A stretch of DNA of 64,000 bases, from the NCBI RefSeq assembly GCF_001428605.1, contig NZ_LMID01000012.1, positions 1-64,000 of the forward strand, in the 5' to 3' direction. The position numbers and the translations under genes are program-made. Numbering within the stretch: the stretch's first letter is position 1; each line of letters starts with the position of its first letter. Of the stretch, positions 9,179 to 17,702 are shown piece after piece. The notes below the pieces were generated by a model. It ran no database searches. It was not told where the DNA came from and worked only from the letters and a program-made list of their open reading frames with translations. Origin of the DNA: Sphingomonas sp. Root720 (lineage in GTDB: Bacteria > Pseudomonadota > Alphaproteobacteria > Sphingomonadales > Sphingomonadaceae).

Positions 9179-9519
9179 TGTCAGGAAATGTCATCCTGAT
9201 GGCCCTGATGAACGCGGCGCCCGGCCAAGACGAGGCGTTCAACCAATGGTATGAGGAGCGCCATGTGGTCGATGTGCTGAGCATCGACGGGATGGTACGG
9301 GCGACCCGCTACCGCATCGCCGGAGCCGTCCATGCCGAAGGCACGACGCCTTGGGCCTATCTCACCATATATGAGGTGGAGGCCGCTGCCGCCGCCTCGG
9401 CCGCGCAGGAGTTGGGGCGGCGGCGCGGCACGCCGGCGCTCGAGATGAGCGACGCAATGGACGAGGCAAGGCTCGGTTGGTTCTTCGAGAAAATCTCTGA
9501 ACGGGCGGCTGCCGTCTGA
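9178..9519 (+). CDS. EthD-like dimeric alpha/beta-barrel protein
   Basis: 113 residues with FNQWYEERHVVDVLSIDGMVRATRYRI, a pattern of the dimeric alpha-beta barrel (EthD/ABM-like) superfamily in which W-Y-ERH forms the ligand pocket. Relatives in catabolic operons act as small oxygenases, isomerases or accessory proteins. It overlaps the MDR gene by one base, so translation is coupled. The exact reaction cannot be read from the sequence. Confidence 0.7.
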   Translation: MSGNVILMALMNAAPGQDEAFNQWYEERHVVDVLSIDGMVRATRYRIAGAVHAEGTTPWAYLTIYEVEAAAAASAAQELGRRRGTPALEMSDAMDEARLGWFFEKISERAAAV

Positions 9520-9549
9520 CGTGTGCCCTGCCATCGGAAAGGCTCTAGC

Positions 9550-10341
9550 ATGAAGATGATCATCACGGGTGCGGGCAGCGGAATCGGTCGGTCGGTGGCG
9601 CGCCTTGCGGCGCAGTCTGCTGGGAAGGACGCTGAACTATTTCTGGTCGATCGCGATCAGGCGGGGCTCGACGCCGCCGTGCAGGAAGTCGCCGCGCTGG
9701 GCGGACGCGCCATCCCCTTCACCGCGGACCTGTCGAAGCCGGAAGCCTGCACGGACAGCGTCCGCGCCGCCGAAGCCGTGCTAGGCGGACTGGACAGCCT
9801 CGTCAGCAATGCGGGCATCGTCCGCAGCGGCCCGCTCAAGGATCTCGATGTCGAAACGTTCGATCTGCTGTTCGATATCAACACGCGACCTACTTGGCTG
9901 CTCGGCAAGGCGGCCTATCCGTTGCTGAAGGCGAGCGGCGGCAGCATCGTCGCCACGGCTTCGATCGCAGGCGAGTACGCCACCCCGCCGCTGGCCACCT
10001 ATAGCGCCAGCAAGGCGGCGCTGATCATGCTGGTGAAGCAGATGGCGCTCGAATGGGGCCCTGACGGCATAAGGTGTAATTGCGTGTCGCCGGGGCCGAC
10101 CTACACCGGCATCACCCAGGGCGCCTTCAACGACGCGAGCGACCCCACCCAGTTGCTCAACCGGCAGCGGCGGGAGGCGGCGGTGCCGCTGCGCAAGCTC
10201 AGCCAGCCGGACGAGGTCGCCGAAGCGATCCTGTTCCTGGCAAGCTCGAAAGCGGCGCAGATCACCGGCGTCAACCTGACCGTCGATGGCGGCCTCACCG
10301 CCGCGCTGATGCCGAACACGGGCGGCGGGCAGGGCCATTGA
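9550..10341 (+). CDS. SDR family oxidoreductase
   Basis: 263 residues. TGAGSGIGRS starts five residues from the N-terminus, with SNAG, Ser in TASIAGEYATPP, the active-site YSASK and a C-terminal ITGVNLTVDGG. It is the third gene of the T3-controlled set (MDR, EthD-like, SDR) and ends about 100 bp before the convergent P450. The role is an NAD(P)-dependent alcohol/ketone conversion of unknown substrate. Confidence 0.86.
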   Translation: MKMIITGAGSGIGRSVARLAAQSAGKDAELFLVDRDQAGLDAAVQEVAALGGRAIPFTADLSKPEACTDSVRAAEAVLGGLDSLVSNAGIVRSGPLKDLDVETFDLLFDINTRPTWLLGKAAYPLLKASGGSIVATASIAGEYATPPLATYSASKAALIMLVKQMALEWGPDGIRCNCVSPGPTYTGITQGAFNDASDPTQLLNRQRREAAVPLRKLSQPDEVAEAILFLASSKAAQITGVNLTVDGGLTAALMPNTGGGQGH

Positions 10342-10442
10342 ACCTTCAGCCCGCCACGCGGTGAGTGCTGTGTCGTAGAGTCATTGGCGAGCCTAGCCGC
10401 GTATGGGCCGCCGCCGACCAAGCCGGCAACGGCCCATCTATC

Positions 10443-11711
10443 TTACATCCAGGTTCCCTTGTCGGCGCCGTGGGCGGCGCCGGCGGCGAAGGTGACGTTC
10501 AGCGGCCGCCACGAGCGCACGAAATGCCCCCCGAAATGTGGTGGCGGGGCGGTCGGGTCGAGCTTCAGGTCAGGCAGATTGTCGAGGATCGCGCCGACCG
10601 CTTCGTTGATCTCGGCCCGCGCTAGCCCCATGCCGACGCAGGAGCGCGGCCCCTTGTTGAACGCGAGATGGTCGGCGGGCAGCCGGCGGTTCAGATCGGC
10701 CATGTGGGGGCATGCGAATTTCTCGGGATCGCGATTGGCGGCGGAGTGCAGCAGGACGAGCTTCTCGTCCTTCCTGATCTGGACGCCACCCACCTCGATA
10801 TCCTGATTGGCGACGCGGAAGCGGTACATGATCGATCCATAGAGCCGCAGTGCTTCCTCTACCGCGACGGGGAGCGCGGCCTTGCGGTTGGTCTCGACCG
10901 CCGAGCGGACCTCGTCGTTGGTCAGGATCAGATAGAGGGTGTTTGCGATGCCATGGACGGTGGTGTCGGCGCCGCCCAGGAACAGTTCGCGGCAGATGGC
11001 GGTCGCATCCTCCTCGGTCAGATCGTCGCCATATCCGGACGGGGCTTCCTGCCAGACGCGGCTGATGAAATCGTCCTGCGGGTTTTCGCGGCGATCCCGG
11101 ATGTAAGGCAGGAGCATCTCGTTGAGCTCCTTGGAGATTGCCAGGCCCTTCTGGACAAGCTCCTCGGTGGCAAAGAGTGCGCCCAGCACTTCCATCATCT
11201 GTTCGTGCAGATGCAGGATGCGCTGGATTAAGGCGTCGTCCTGCCACGGCATGCCGAGCAAGGCGGCGATCACGCGCGACGGGATCTGGTCGCCGAAATC
11301 GGTGGTCAGGTCGGCCTTGCCGGCGCGCGCGAGGACGCGCTGGATCATCATGTCGACGATCGGGACGACATGTTTCTGGCGATAGCTCTCGATAAGGCGG
11401 GGGGTAAGTAGCTGGAGTACGAAACGGCGCATGCGTTTGTGTTCCTCGCCCCCCAGCAGGGCGATGTTGCGGCCGCCGCCCTTGATCTGGACGACTACCT
11501 CCGGGACGGTCTGATAGGGATTGCGGAACTTGTCTTCATTCTGCTCGATCCAAGCGCAGTCCTTGAAGCGGAGGACCGCCCAGCCGCCCATGCCCTCGTC
11601 CCAGATCACATCGCCCTGGGATCGGGCGGCCTCATAATATTCCCAGGGTTCGACATCCTCGACGTTCAGGACCGAGAAGGCGCGGCCATCTCCAGACGCA
11701 GCATCCGACAT
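10443..11711 (-). CDS. Cytochrome P450 (canonical motifs)
   Basis: About 422 residues, normal for a soluble bacterial P450. It has the I-helix LFLGGADTT with the acid-threonine pair, the K-helix EEALR, and the heme loop FNKGPRSCVG with the cysteine ligand. It would hydroxylate a hydrophobic substrate using electrons from a ferredoxin system not encoded nearby. ATG 11711 is chosen because AGGAG lies seven bases ahead; an in-frame ATG at 11726 is less well supported. A 32-bp palindrome (T4) sits 43 bp upstream. The gene ends facing the SDR at 9550-10341. Confidence 0.9.
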   Translation of the reverse strand: MSDAASGDGRAFSVLNVEDVEPWEYYEAARSQGDVIWDEGMGGWAVLRFKDCAWIEQNEDKFRNPYQTVPEVVVQIKGGGRNIALLGGEEHKRMRRFVLQLLTPRLIESYRQKHVVPIVDMMIQRVLARAGKADLTTDFGDQIPSRVIAALLGMPWQDDALIQRILHLHEQMMEVLGALFATEELVQKGLAISKELNEMLLPYIRDRRENPQDDFISRVWQEAPSGYGDDLTEEDATAICRELFLGGADTTVHGIANTLYLILTNDEVRSAVETNRKAALPVAVEEALRLYGSIMYRFRVANQDIEVGGVQIRKDEKLVLLHSAANRDPEKFACPHMADLNRRLPADHLAFNKGPRSCVGMGLARAEINEAVGAILDNLPDLKLDPTAPPPHFGGHFVRSWRPLNVTFAAGAAHGADKGTWM

Positions 11712-11753
11712 CGCAAATCTCCTCAAAGTTCGAATCCAGATATCAGGATCGAC

Positions 11754-11785
11754 TTAAAAATACAAACGGCCGTTCGTATTTTTAA
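11754..11785. promoter_or_regulatory. 32-bp near-perfect palindrome (operator T4, also terminator-like)
   Basis: The outer 10-base arms TTAAAAATAC/GTATTTTTAA are perfectly symmetric, the inner AACGGCCGTT is self-complementary, and only one base pair between them mismatches. The first three bases are the stop codon of the amidohydrolase. The site contains AAACGGCCGTTCGTAT, related to the TetR sites. It sits 43 bp upstream of the P450 start, so it could serve as operator for the P450, as terminator for the amidohydrolase operon, or both. Confidence 0.6.
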
Positions 11786-13556
11786 GTGCGGTTTCGCGCA
11801 ACTTACCCGCGCGCAGCAGGCGGCCCGGCCGGGCGCCGGTCAGTTCGTCACCTTCCGCGACGACGACGCCCTTCACCAATGTGGCGAGATAGCCGCACGA
11901 GTCCTGGAGCAGCCGCTGCCCGCCAGCCGGCAGATCATGTGCGACCCGGGTTTGCAGGAGCTGAAGGCGAACGGGGTCGATCAGATTGATGTCGGCGCGG
12001 CGTCCCGGCGCGATGACGCCACGGTCGTTGAGCCCGAGATGCGCCGCTGGCGCGCCGCTCATCAGCTGGACGATACGCTCCGCCGTCAGGCCGGGTCCGG
12101 CTTTCCGCCGGTAGGGCCAAAAGGACAGGGCGAAGGTGGGGTAGCTGTAATCGGTGATGACGTTGACATGGGCGCCCGCGTCACCAAGCCCGATCATCGA
12201 TTGGGGATGGACCAGCATTTCCCGGACGTCGTCGAGGTTACCGCCGCCATAGTTGAAGATCGGCAGGTAGAGCAGCGCGTGCCCGTCACGATCCAGAAGC
12301 GCGTCATAGACCGCTTCTACGGCGCTGATGCCCCGGCGGCGGGCTTCCGCCTGGAGCGACCGGTCGTGGCCAGCCTCGAAATCGGGCACGCCGCGATCCG
12401 GAAAGATACGTGCGGCGTAGCGATCCATATCGCCCAGCAATTGATCGAAGAAGGCCGGCGCAGCATTGCCCTTGCCCGCATAGGGCACCGGCGCCTCGGC
12501 GAGCAGTCGGGTTCGGAAGCCCGGATCGCGCATTGTGCGCACTTGCTCTGCCAGCGGAAGAGTAGCGATCGCCTGGAAGGAAGGGTGGGCAACGAAGGGA
12601 TGGAAGGAAGATGTCAGCCCCATCAGCACGCCGACGCCGCGCGCCGCGACCTGGAAGCGGATGTCCAGGCCGCGGGCCAGCGCGGCCTCGGATCGTTCGA
12701 CCACGCGACGCCATTGGTCGCCGCCCCCTTCCCGCTGCAGGAGGTTCAACGAGATCGGCCGGCCCGATGCTTCTGCCATCTGCTCGACCAGCGCGAACTC
12801 GGCGTCGAACGCGGCGGGACCTTCGGCCTGATCGAAGTCCGAAGTGATCTGGAGGACGCGATAATCATGATCGCGGAGGCATTGGGCGATAGCCGTCAGC
12901 TCGCGAGCGCCGGCGATCGACGCCGGGGTATCCCGGCCGTCCGCCATGCGGTGCGCGTCGTTCCGTCCCGTCGAAAAACCGAAGGCGCCCGCGCCGAGCG
13001 CGGCCGAGACCAGCTGGCGCATCCGGGCGATATCGTCCTCGGTCGCGATCTCCCGGCTGAGCGCGCGCTCGCCCATGACATACATGCGAACGGGATCGTG
13101 CGTGACCTGGGCACCGATATCGATCGACCATTGCCGGTGATCCAGACGGTCGAGATAGTCGCCGAAACTCTCCCAGTCCCAGTCCAGCCCCGCATTCAGG
13201 ACAGTGCCCGGAATATCCTCGACGCCCGCCATCAGAGTGATGAGATCATCCTGCCGGCCCGGCGCGACCGGCGCGAAGCCGACGCCGCAATTGCCCAATA
13301 TGGCCGTGGTGATGCCGTGACGGGCCGACTGGACGAGTTCGTCGTCCCACATCGCCTGGCCATCATAATGGGTGTGGGGATCGATGAAGCCCGGCGTCAG
13401 CAGGGTTCCGTCGGCATCGATGGTGCGATACGCGGTGTCCGGCGCTTCTCCGACCGCGACGATGACGCCGCGGCTGATCGCGACATCGCCGCTGAAGCTG
13501 GGCTCGCCGGTCCCGTCGACAATCGTTGCGCCGCGGATCTTGAGATCATAGACCAT
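11754..13556 (-). CDS. Amidohydrolase family, N-acyl-D-amino-acid deacylase-like
   Basis: 600 residues. The N-terminal beta-sandwich (VYDLKIRGATIVDGTG) leads to the metal-binding PGFIDPHTHYDG motif with His61 and His63, and a GNCGVGFAP segment typical of the D-aminoacylase branch. The C-terminal part has LNDRGVIAPGRRADINLID. This group hydrolyses amides, and related members act on lactams or cyclic ureas. It is the last gene of the long leftward operon from the acyl-CoA dehydrogenase, and its stop lies inside palindrome T4. The real substrate may be an amide or lactone of the degraded compound. Confidence 0.82.
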   Translation of the reverse strand: MVYDLKIRGATIVDGTGEPSFSGDVAISRGVIVAVGEAPDTAYRTIDADGTLLTPGFIDPHTHYDGQAMWDDELVQSARHGITTAILGNCGVGFAPVAPGRQDDLITLMAGVEDIPGTVLNAGLDWDWESFGDYLDRLDHRQWSIDIGAQVTHDPVRMYVMGERALSREIATEDDIARMRQLVSAALGAGAFGFSTGRNDAHRMADGRDTPASIAGARELTAIAQCLRDHDYRVLQITSDFDQAEGPAAFDAEFALVEQMAEASGRPISLNLLQREGGGDQWRRVVERSEAALARGLDIRFQVAARGVGVLMGLTSSFHPFVAHPSFQAIATLPLAEQVRTMRDPGFRTRLLAEAPVPYAGKGNAAPAFFDQLLGDMDRYAARIFPDRGVPDFEAGHDRSLQAEARRRGISAVEAVYDALLDRDGHALLYLPIFNYGGGNLDDVREMLVHPQSMIGLGDAGAHVNVITDYSYPTFALSFWPYRRKAGPGLTAERIVQLMSGAPAAHLGLNDRGVIAPGRRADINLIDPVRLQLLQTRVAHDLPAGGQRLLQDSCGYLATLVKGVVVAEGDELTGARPGRLLRAGKLRETALKNTNGRLYF

Positions 13557-13589
13557 GGATCCTCCTGTTCTTTCGGCTTGCCTTCGCTC

Positions 13590-14438
13590 TCATCGCCAGA
13601 TGGCGGATGCCTCTCCGGCCAAGGCCAGACCTTGCCGATAACCAGCCTCGGCTGCGCCGGGCCGGCGGTCGGCATCGAACGGGTTGGTTCCGATCGCTTC
13701 GCTACTGGCTGGATCGGGTGTGATCAGAAGACTTCGCGTCGCGGCAAACGCATCGAGCTGGCTCTGAACCGACGCGCCGGAGAAGTTCATCGTCATCGGC
13801 GAGATGACGAGGCAGCGGGCGAAGGCGGACGCGAGTTGGGCATTGCTCACCGAGACACTGCCCCCGTCGATCCACAGGGTCTCGCTTGTCTGGACCACGG
13901 GCCAGATGCCCGGCGCCGCACCGCTCGCCGCAGCGGCATCGACGATATCTACCCCGGACGCCCGGTCGAGAAGATGCAGCTTGCCGGTGCGCACGTCGAT
14001 TGCCGTCATGCGCAGACAGCCGGAGGGCCATTCGGCGGTTGCCAGCCGCTCGCGGACGACCGCCATGCGCGCGGCAGTGTCGGTGGTACGGGCGTCGATG
14101 GCAAAGGCGCCGAGCTGCCGTCCGGCCTCTTCCGGATCGTCGGCATAATCGCCCAGGATCGAGGTCAGCGCGCCGATCACCTCGGGTGGGAAGTCGGCCG
14201 AAATTTCGCTGGCGGCGCCGGTCAGCTGCCGCTCATAGGCCCAGGCGATGCCGCGCGGATCGAGCAGCGCGGCGCCCGCGAAGGCCCCCGCCGAGGTGCC
14301 GATCACCTCGTCGGCCTCGAGCAGCGGCACACCCGCGCCCAGCAAGCCGTGGAGGACGCCGATTTCCCAGGCGAGGCCCGTCACGCCGCCGCCGCCCAGG
14401 ATCAGGCCGCGCTGCTTGGTTGGCATCAATTCGTCCAT
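13590..14438 (-). CDS. Patatin-like phospholipase/esterase
   Basis: 282 residues with the patatin set: oxyanion GGGGVTG (15-21), nucleophile GTSAG with Ser49, and the catalytic Asp in IDGGSVS. There is no signal peptide, so it acts in the cytoplasm. Standing directly between a Baeyer-Villiger monooxygenase (34 bp upstream) and an amidohydrolase (33 bp downstream), it is a good candidate for opening the ester or lactone produced by the monooxygenase. That coupling is inferred from context. Confidence 0.85.
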   Translation of the reverse strand: MDELMPTKQRGLILGGGGVTGLAWEIGVLHGLLGAGVPLLEADEVIGTSAGAFAGAALLDPRGIAWAYERQLTGAASEISADFPPEVIGALTSILGDYADDPEEAGRQLGAFAIDARTTDTAARMAVVRERLATAEWPSGCLRMTAIDVRTGKLHLLDRASGVDIVDAAAASGAAPGIWPVVQTSETLWIDGGSVSVSNAQLASAFARCLVISPMTMNFSGASVQSQLDAFAATRSLLITPDPASSEAIGTNPFDADRRPGAAEAGYRQGLALAGEASAIWR

Positions 14439-14472
14439 ATGCTTTCTCCGCGGCGGCGCGCCGCCGGTGCTC

Positions 14473-16530
14473 CTACCGAAGAATGAAGGCGTCCTTGCGA
14501 GGCTCGCGCGTCATCTTCCAGAAATCGACGTGCCGCCACGGCGTGGGCAGGATCGGCCGCCCCTTCTGATTGGTGTAGTAGGTGTTTGCGCGGCGCTCCC
14601 AGACCCAGATCGAGCCGGCCATGGCTTCGTCCAGCTTCCGGTTATGCTCGTCATGCGCTTCCTGGGTGACCTCGATTGATCGGGCGTCCTCCTCGACCAG
14701 CATCTGCAGGCATTCCATCGCATAATGGTTGACCACCTCGGCCATGAAGTTGTGGCCGCCGGCATGCGCCGCCCCGGTGTGGGGGCCGGAATTGACGAAC
14801 AGGTTAGGGAAACCCGGCACCAATCCGCCGAGATAGGATGACGGGTTATTGTCGCGCCATAGCTGGCTCAGGCGGACGCCGTCGCGGCCGACCACCTCGA
14901 CCGGCGACAGCCAGTCGAGCGTCATGCCGGTCGCATAGATGATGACGTCGAGCTCGATCAGCTTGCCCTCGGACGTCAGAATTCCGTCCGGTACCACGCG
15001 CGCCAGTTTCGACGTTTCGAGATCGACGTTGGGCTGGCTGAGCGCATAATAGAAGCCGCCCGGCGCGAAATCATAGGGATCGCGGACGATGCGTTTGCCC
15101 AGCGGGGCGTAATCGGGGGTGAGCTTGCGAGTCAGCTCGCTATCCTCGCCGAAGCAGGAATGGATGTAGTTCAGAAAGAACTGCATCGCCGCGTCGTTGG
15201 CCGGCGAGATCGACTGGTGGGTCTTGGCCCATTCCGGATCGGCGCGAACGACCGGATAGCCCACCGCGTCGCCGAAGCTCCAATAATCCTTCAGCCGGTC
15301 CCAATGGAGATAATAGGGCAGGTTTTCCCGAGCCCAACGCTTGCCCGGCGCTACCACGCCATCACCGACCCGATTGGGCGCGATCCACATCGGCTGGCGC
15401 TGGAAGATTGTCAGATGCCCCACCTCCTGCGAAATCTTACCGATCACCTGCACGCCGGTGGCGCCGGTGCCAATGATACCGACGCGTTTGCCGCGCAGAT
15501 CAACGTCGTGCCGCCAGCGGTTGGCATGTATCGAAACGCCCTTGAACGTCTCGCGTCCCTGCAGGTCGGGATAGAGCGGGCGATTGAGATGGCCCAGGCA
15601 GGTCATCACCGCCGCCGCGCGATATTTATAGGCGTCGCGGCCGTTGCGGACGATCGTCAGTTCCCATTCCTGATCGGTATCGATCCATTCGACGCGCAGG
15701 ATCTCGCTGTTGAATTCGATTCTGTCGCGGAAGCCATATTTGTCGACTAGCTTGTTGAGATAGGCGAGATATTCGGGGCCAGTCGGATAATAGGAACTCC
15801 AGGACGAGTTCATCTCGTAAGACAGTGAATAATAGACTGCGGGGGTGTCGACCGCGACGCCCGGATAGTCGTTCAGGCTCCACACCCCGCCGACCTTGTC
15901 GGTGCTTTCGAAGATGCGGAAGCGGAAGCCCCGGTCTATCGCCTGCACTGCGGCGGCAAGGCCGGTCATGCCTGCGCCGATGATCGCCAGCTCGATCCGC
16001 TCCGCGGGATGCTTGCCGCTTTGCGGCAGGACCGGCAGCGGGCGAACGAAGCCGGCCTGCTCCAGAAACATCTCTGTATTTTCCGGATTGACGGGCTGGT
16101 CGACGACGAGCGAGGCCATCTTGATGAAGGTGTCGGAGTCGAGCTCGTAGCCGCTCAGATATTCGGTCTGCTCCGCCGGATCCTTATCGAGCGCCGCCAC
16201 CGCGAGGTCAATCAGCTCGTTGCGCGATTGATCGGAAATGACGGCGGCCGTCGATACGCCGGCGACGGTGTCGACATGCTTCACGCCGGGCTGCAGTTCG
16301 CCGCGGTCGACCTTCTTCAGTTCCGGACCGTACCGATCCAGCAGGCCGGTATCGCGAGTGATATGGACGAGCGCCATCAGCAGCAGTGCAGGATCGACTT
16401 CGGCGAGGTTATGGCGCAGATCCTCCGTTGCGAGGCGGCGGCGGGGCACGACATGGGTGAATTTGTCATGCAGCAGGCTTTTCCCTGCTTTCGGCTTCCT
16501 GTCCGTGTCTTGCTTAGGTTGCGTCGCCAT
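14473..16530 (-). CDS. Type I Baeyer-Villiger (flavin) monooxygenase with N-terminal extension
   Basis: 685 residues. The FAD Rossmann motif GAGMTG is at 185-190 and the NADPH motif GTGATG at 354-359. Between them lies FKGVSIHANRW (329-339), a match to the type I BVMO fingerprint FxGxxxHxxxW. The first 175 residues form an extension absent from short BVMOs but known in the 4-hydroxyacetophenone monooxygenase type. It converts a ketone to an ester or lactone with O2 and NADPH. It lies 26 bp downstream of the CoA-transferase gene and 34 bp upstream of the patatin in one operon. Confidence 0.87.
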   Translation of the reverse strand: MATQPKQDTDRKPKAGKSLLHDKFTHVVPRRRLATEDLRHNLAEVDPALLLMALVHITRDTGLLDRYGPELKKVDRGELQPGVKHVDTVAGVSTAAVISDQSRNELIDLAVAALDKDPAEQTEYLSGYELDSDTFIKMASLVVDQPVNPENTEMFLEQAGFVRPLPVLPQSGKHPAERIELAIIGAGMTGLAAAVQAIDRGFRFRIFESTDKVGGVWSLNDYPGVAVDTPAVYYSLSYEMNSSWSSYYPTGPEYLAYLNKLVDKYGFRDRIEFNSEILRVEWIDTDQEWELTIVRNGRDAYKYRAAAVMTCLGHLNRPLYPDLQGRETFKGVSIHANRWRHDVDLRGKRVGIIGTGATGVQVIGKISQEVGHLTIFQRQPMWIAPNRVGDGVVAPGKRWARENLPYYLHWDRLKDYWSFGDAVGYPVVRADPEWAKTHQSISPANDAAMQFFLNYIHSCFGEDSELTRKLTPDYAPLGKRIVRDPYDFAPGGFYYALSQPNVDLETSKLARVVPDGILTSEGKLIELDVIIYATGMTLDWLSPVEVVGRDGVRLSQLWRDNNPSSYLGGLVPGFPNLFVNSGPHTGAAHAGGHNFMAEVVNHYAMECLQMLVEEDARSIEVTQEAHDEHNRKLDEAMAGSIWVWERRANTYYTNQKGRPILPTPWRHVDFWKMTREPRKDAFILR

Positions 16531-16556
16531 CTGGGCCCTCTTTCCGAGGCTGGAGA

Positions 16557-17702
16557 TTATCCAGCCTGCTTTTCTTGTGATGTGGTGAATTCGATTTCAA
16601 TCGCTTGGTCGTGCTCGCCGAGCGCGGGAACGTGGACTGCGCCGATCTCCCAGTCCGTCCAGCGGACCGGAGGCGCCGGCAGCGACACGACGCCTTCCGG
16701 GCTGTCGACAGATATCCGGCGCAGATGCGGATGAAGCGAAAGGCCCGACACGTCATTGAGCATCGCGAAGGCGATGCGTGCTTCGTCGAGTAGCGCGGCC
16801 ATTTCCGTTGCGCTGCGCCGTGCGAAAGCCCCGGCGATGATCGCGTCGACCTCCTCCCGCCGGGATGTCCTGGCGCTGTTGCTCGAATAACGGTCGTCGG
16901 ACAGCAGCTGGTCCTCACCGAGAACCTGACGTACCAGCGTCGTCCATTCCCGTTCGTTCTGGATCGCGATGACGATGTCCTTGGCATCGGCGCAGCGGAA
17001 CACGCCGTAGGGCACGATGCTGGGATGGGCGATGCCGACCCGCGAAGGGGCGCTGCCGCCATAATCATGGTGCAGCAGCGGCACCGCCATCCAGTCCGCG
17101 ACGCTGTCGAACAGTGATATCGACAGGCTGGCGCCGCAGCCGGTGCGCTCGCGGCGCAGCAGCGCCTCGAGGATGCCGCTGTAGGCGTTGAGGCCGCAGG
17201 TGAGATCGACGATCGATATGCCGACCCGGCCGGGCGCGTCGGGTGTTCCGGTGATCGACGCCAGGCCGCTCTCGCACTGGATCAGCAGATCGTAGGCCTT
17301 GCGATCCTTCAGCGGCCCATCGAGGCCGTAGCCAGAGATGTCGCAGGTGATCAGGCGCGGATTGCGCTGGCGTAGCATGGCCGATCCGAAGCCGGACCGT
17401 TCCGCCGCCCCCGGCGCCAGATTCTGGATGAAGATGTCGGCCCGGTCGATCATCTCGGCGAGAAGGGCGGCGTCCGAATCCTTCTTGAAATCGAGCCGGA
17501 CCGATTCCTTGCCGCGGTTGAGCCAGTCGAAATAGGCACTGCCGCCGTTGACCACCCGATCATAGTCTCTCGCGAAATCCCCTTCAGGCCGTTCGACCTT
17601 GATGACACGAGCCCCGGCATCCGCCAGCCGCGCCGAGCAGAGCGGCGCAGCCACGGCTTGCTCGACGCTGACCACCAAGATATCAGACAGCGGGGACGCC
17701 AT
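16557..17702 (-). CDS. CaiB/BaiF CoA-transferase family protein
   Basis: 381 residues of the family III CoA-transferase fold. The segment KDRKAYDLLIQCESGLASITG supplies Asp138 at the position of the catalytic aspartate that forms the glutamyl/aspartyl-CoA anhydride in this family, unlike the racemase-type homologue at 2480-3628. Its start overlaps the acyl-CoA dehydrogenase stop (ATGA), so transfer of CoA to an acid is coupled to its desaturation. With the hydratase and lyase at 24-25.8 kb it could form a dicarboxylate route of the itaconate/mesaconate kind (inference). Confidence 0.83.
   Translation of the reverse strand: MASPLSDILVVSVEQAVAAPLCSARLADAGARVIKVERPEGDFARDYDRVVNGGSAYFDWLNRGKESVRLDFKKDSDAALLAEMIDRADIFIQNLAPGAAERSGFGSAMLRQRNPRLITCDISGYGLDGPLKDRKAYDLLIQCESGLASITGTPDAPGRVGISIVDLTCGLNAYSGILEALLRRERTGCGASLSISLFDSVADWMAVPLLHHDYGGSAPSRVGIAHPSIVPYGVFRCADAKDIVIAIQNEREWTTLVRQVLGEDQLLSDDRYSSNSARTSRREEVDAIIAGAFARRSATEMAALLDEARIAFAMLNDVSGLSLHPHLRRISVDSPEGVVSLPAPPVRWTDWEIGAVHVPALGEHDQAIEIEFTTSQEKQAG

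Noticed and set aside
11439..14486. Open frame of about 1,015 codons on the plus strand
   Set aside because: It runs antisense through the P450, amidohydrolase and patatin genes, whose motifs and ribosome-binding sites are clear. It is a GC-skew shadow frame with no domain signature.
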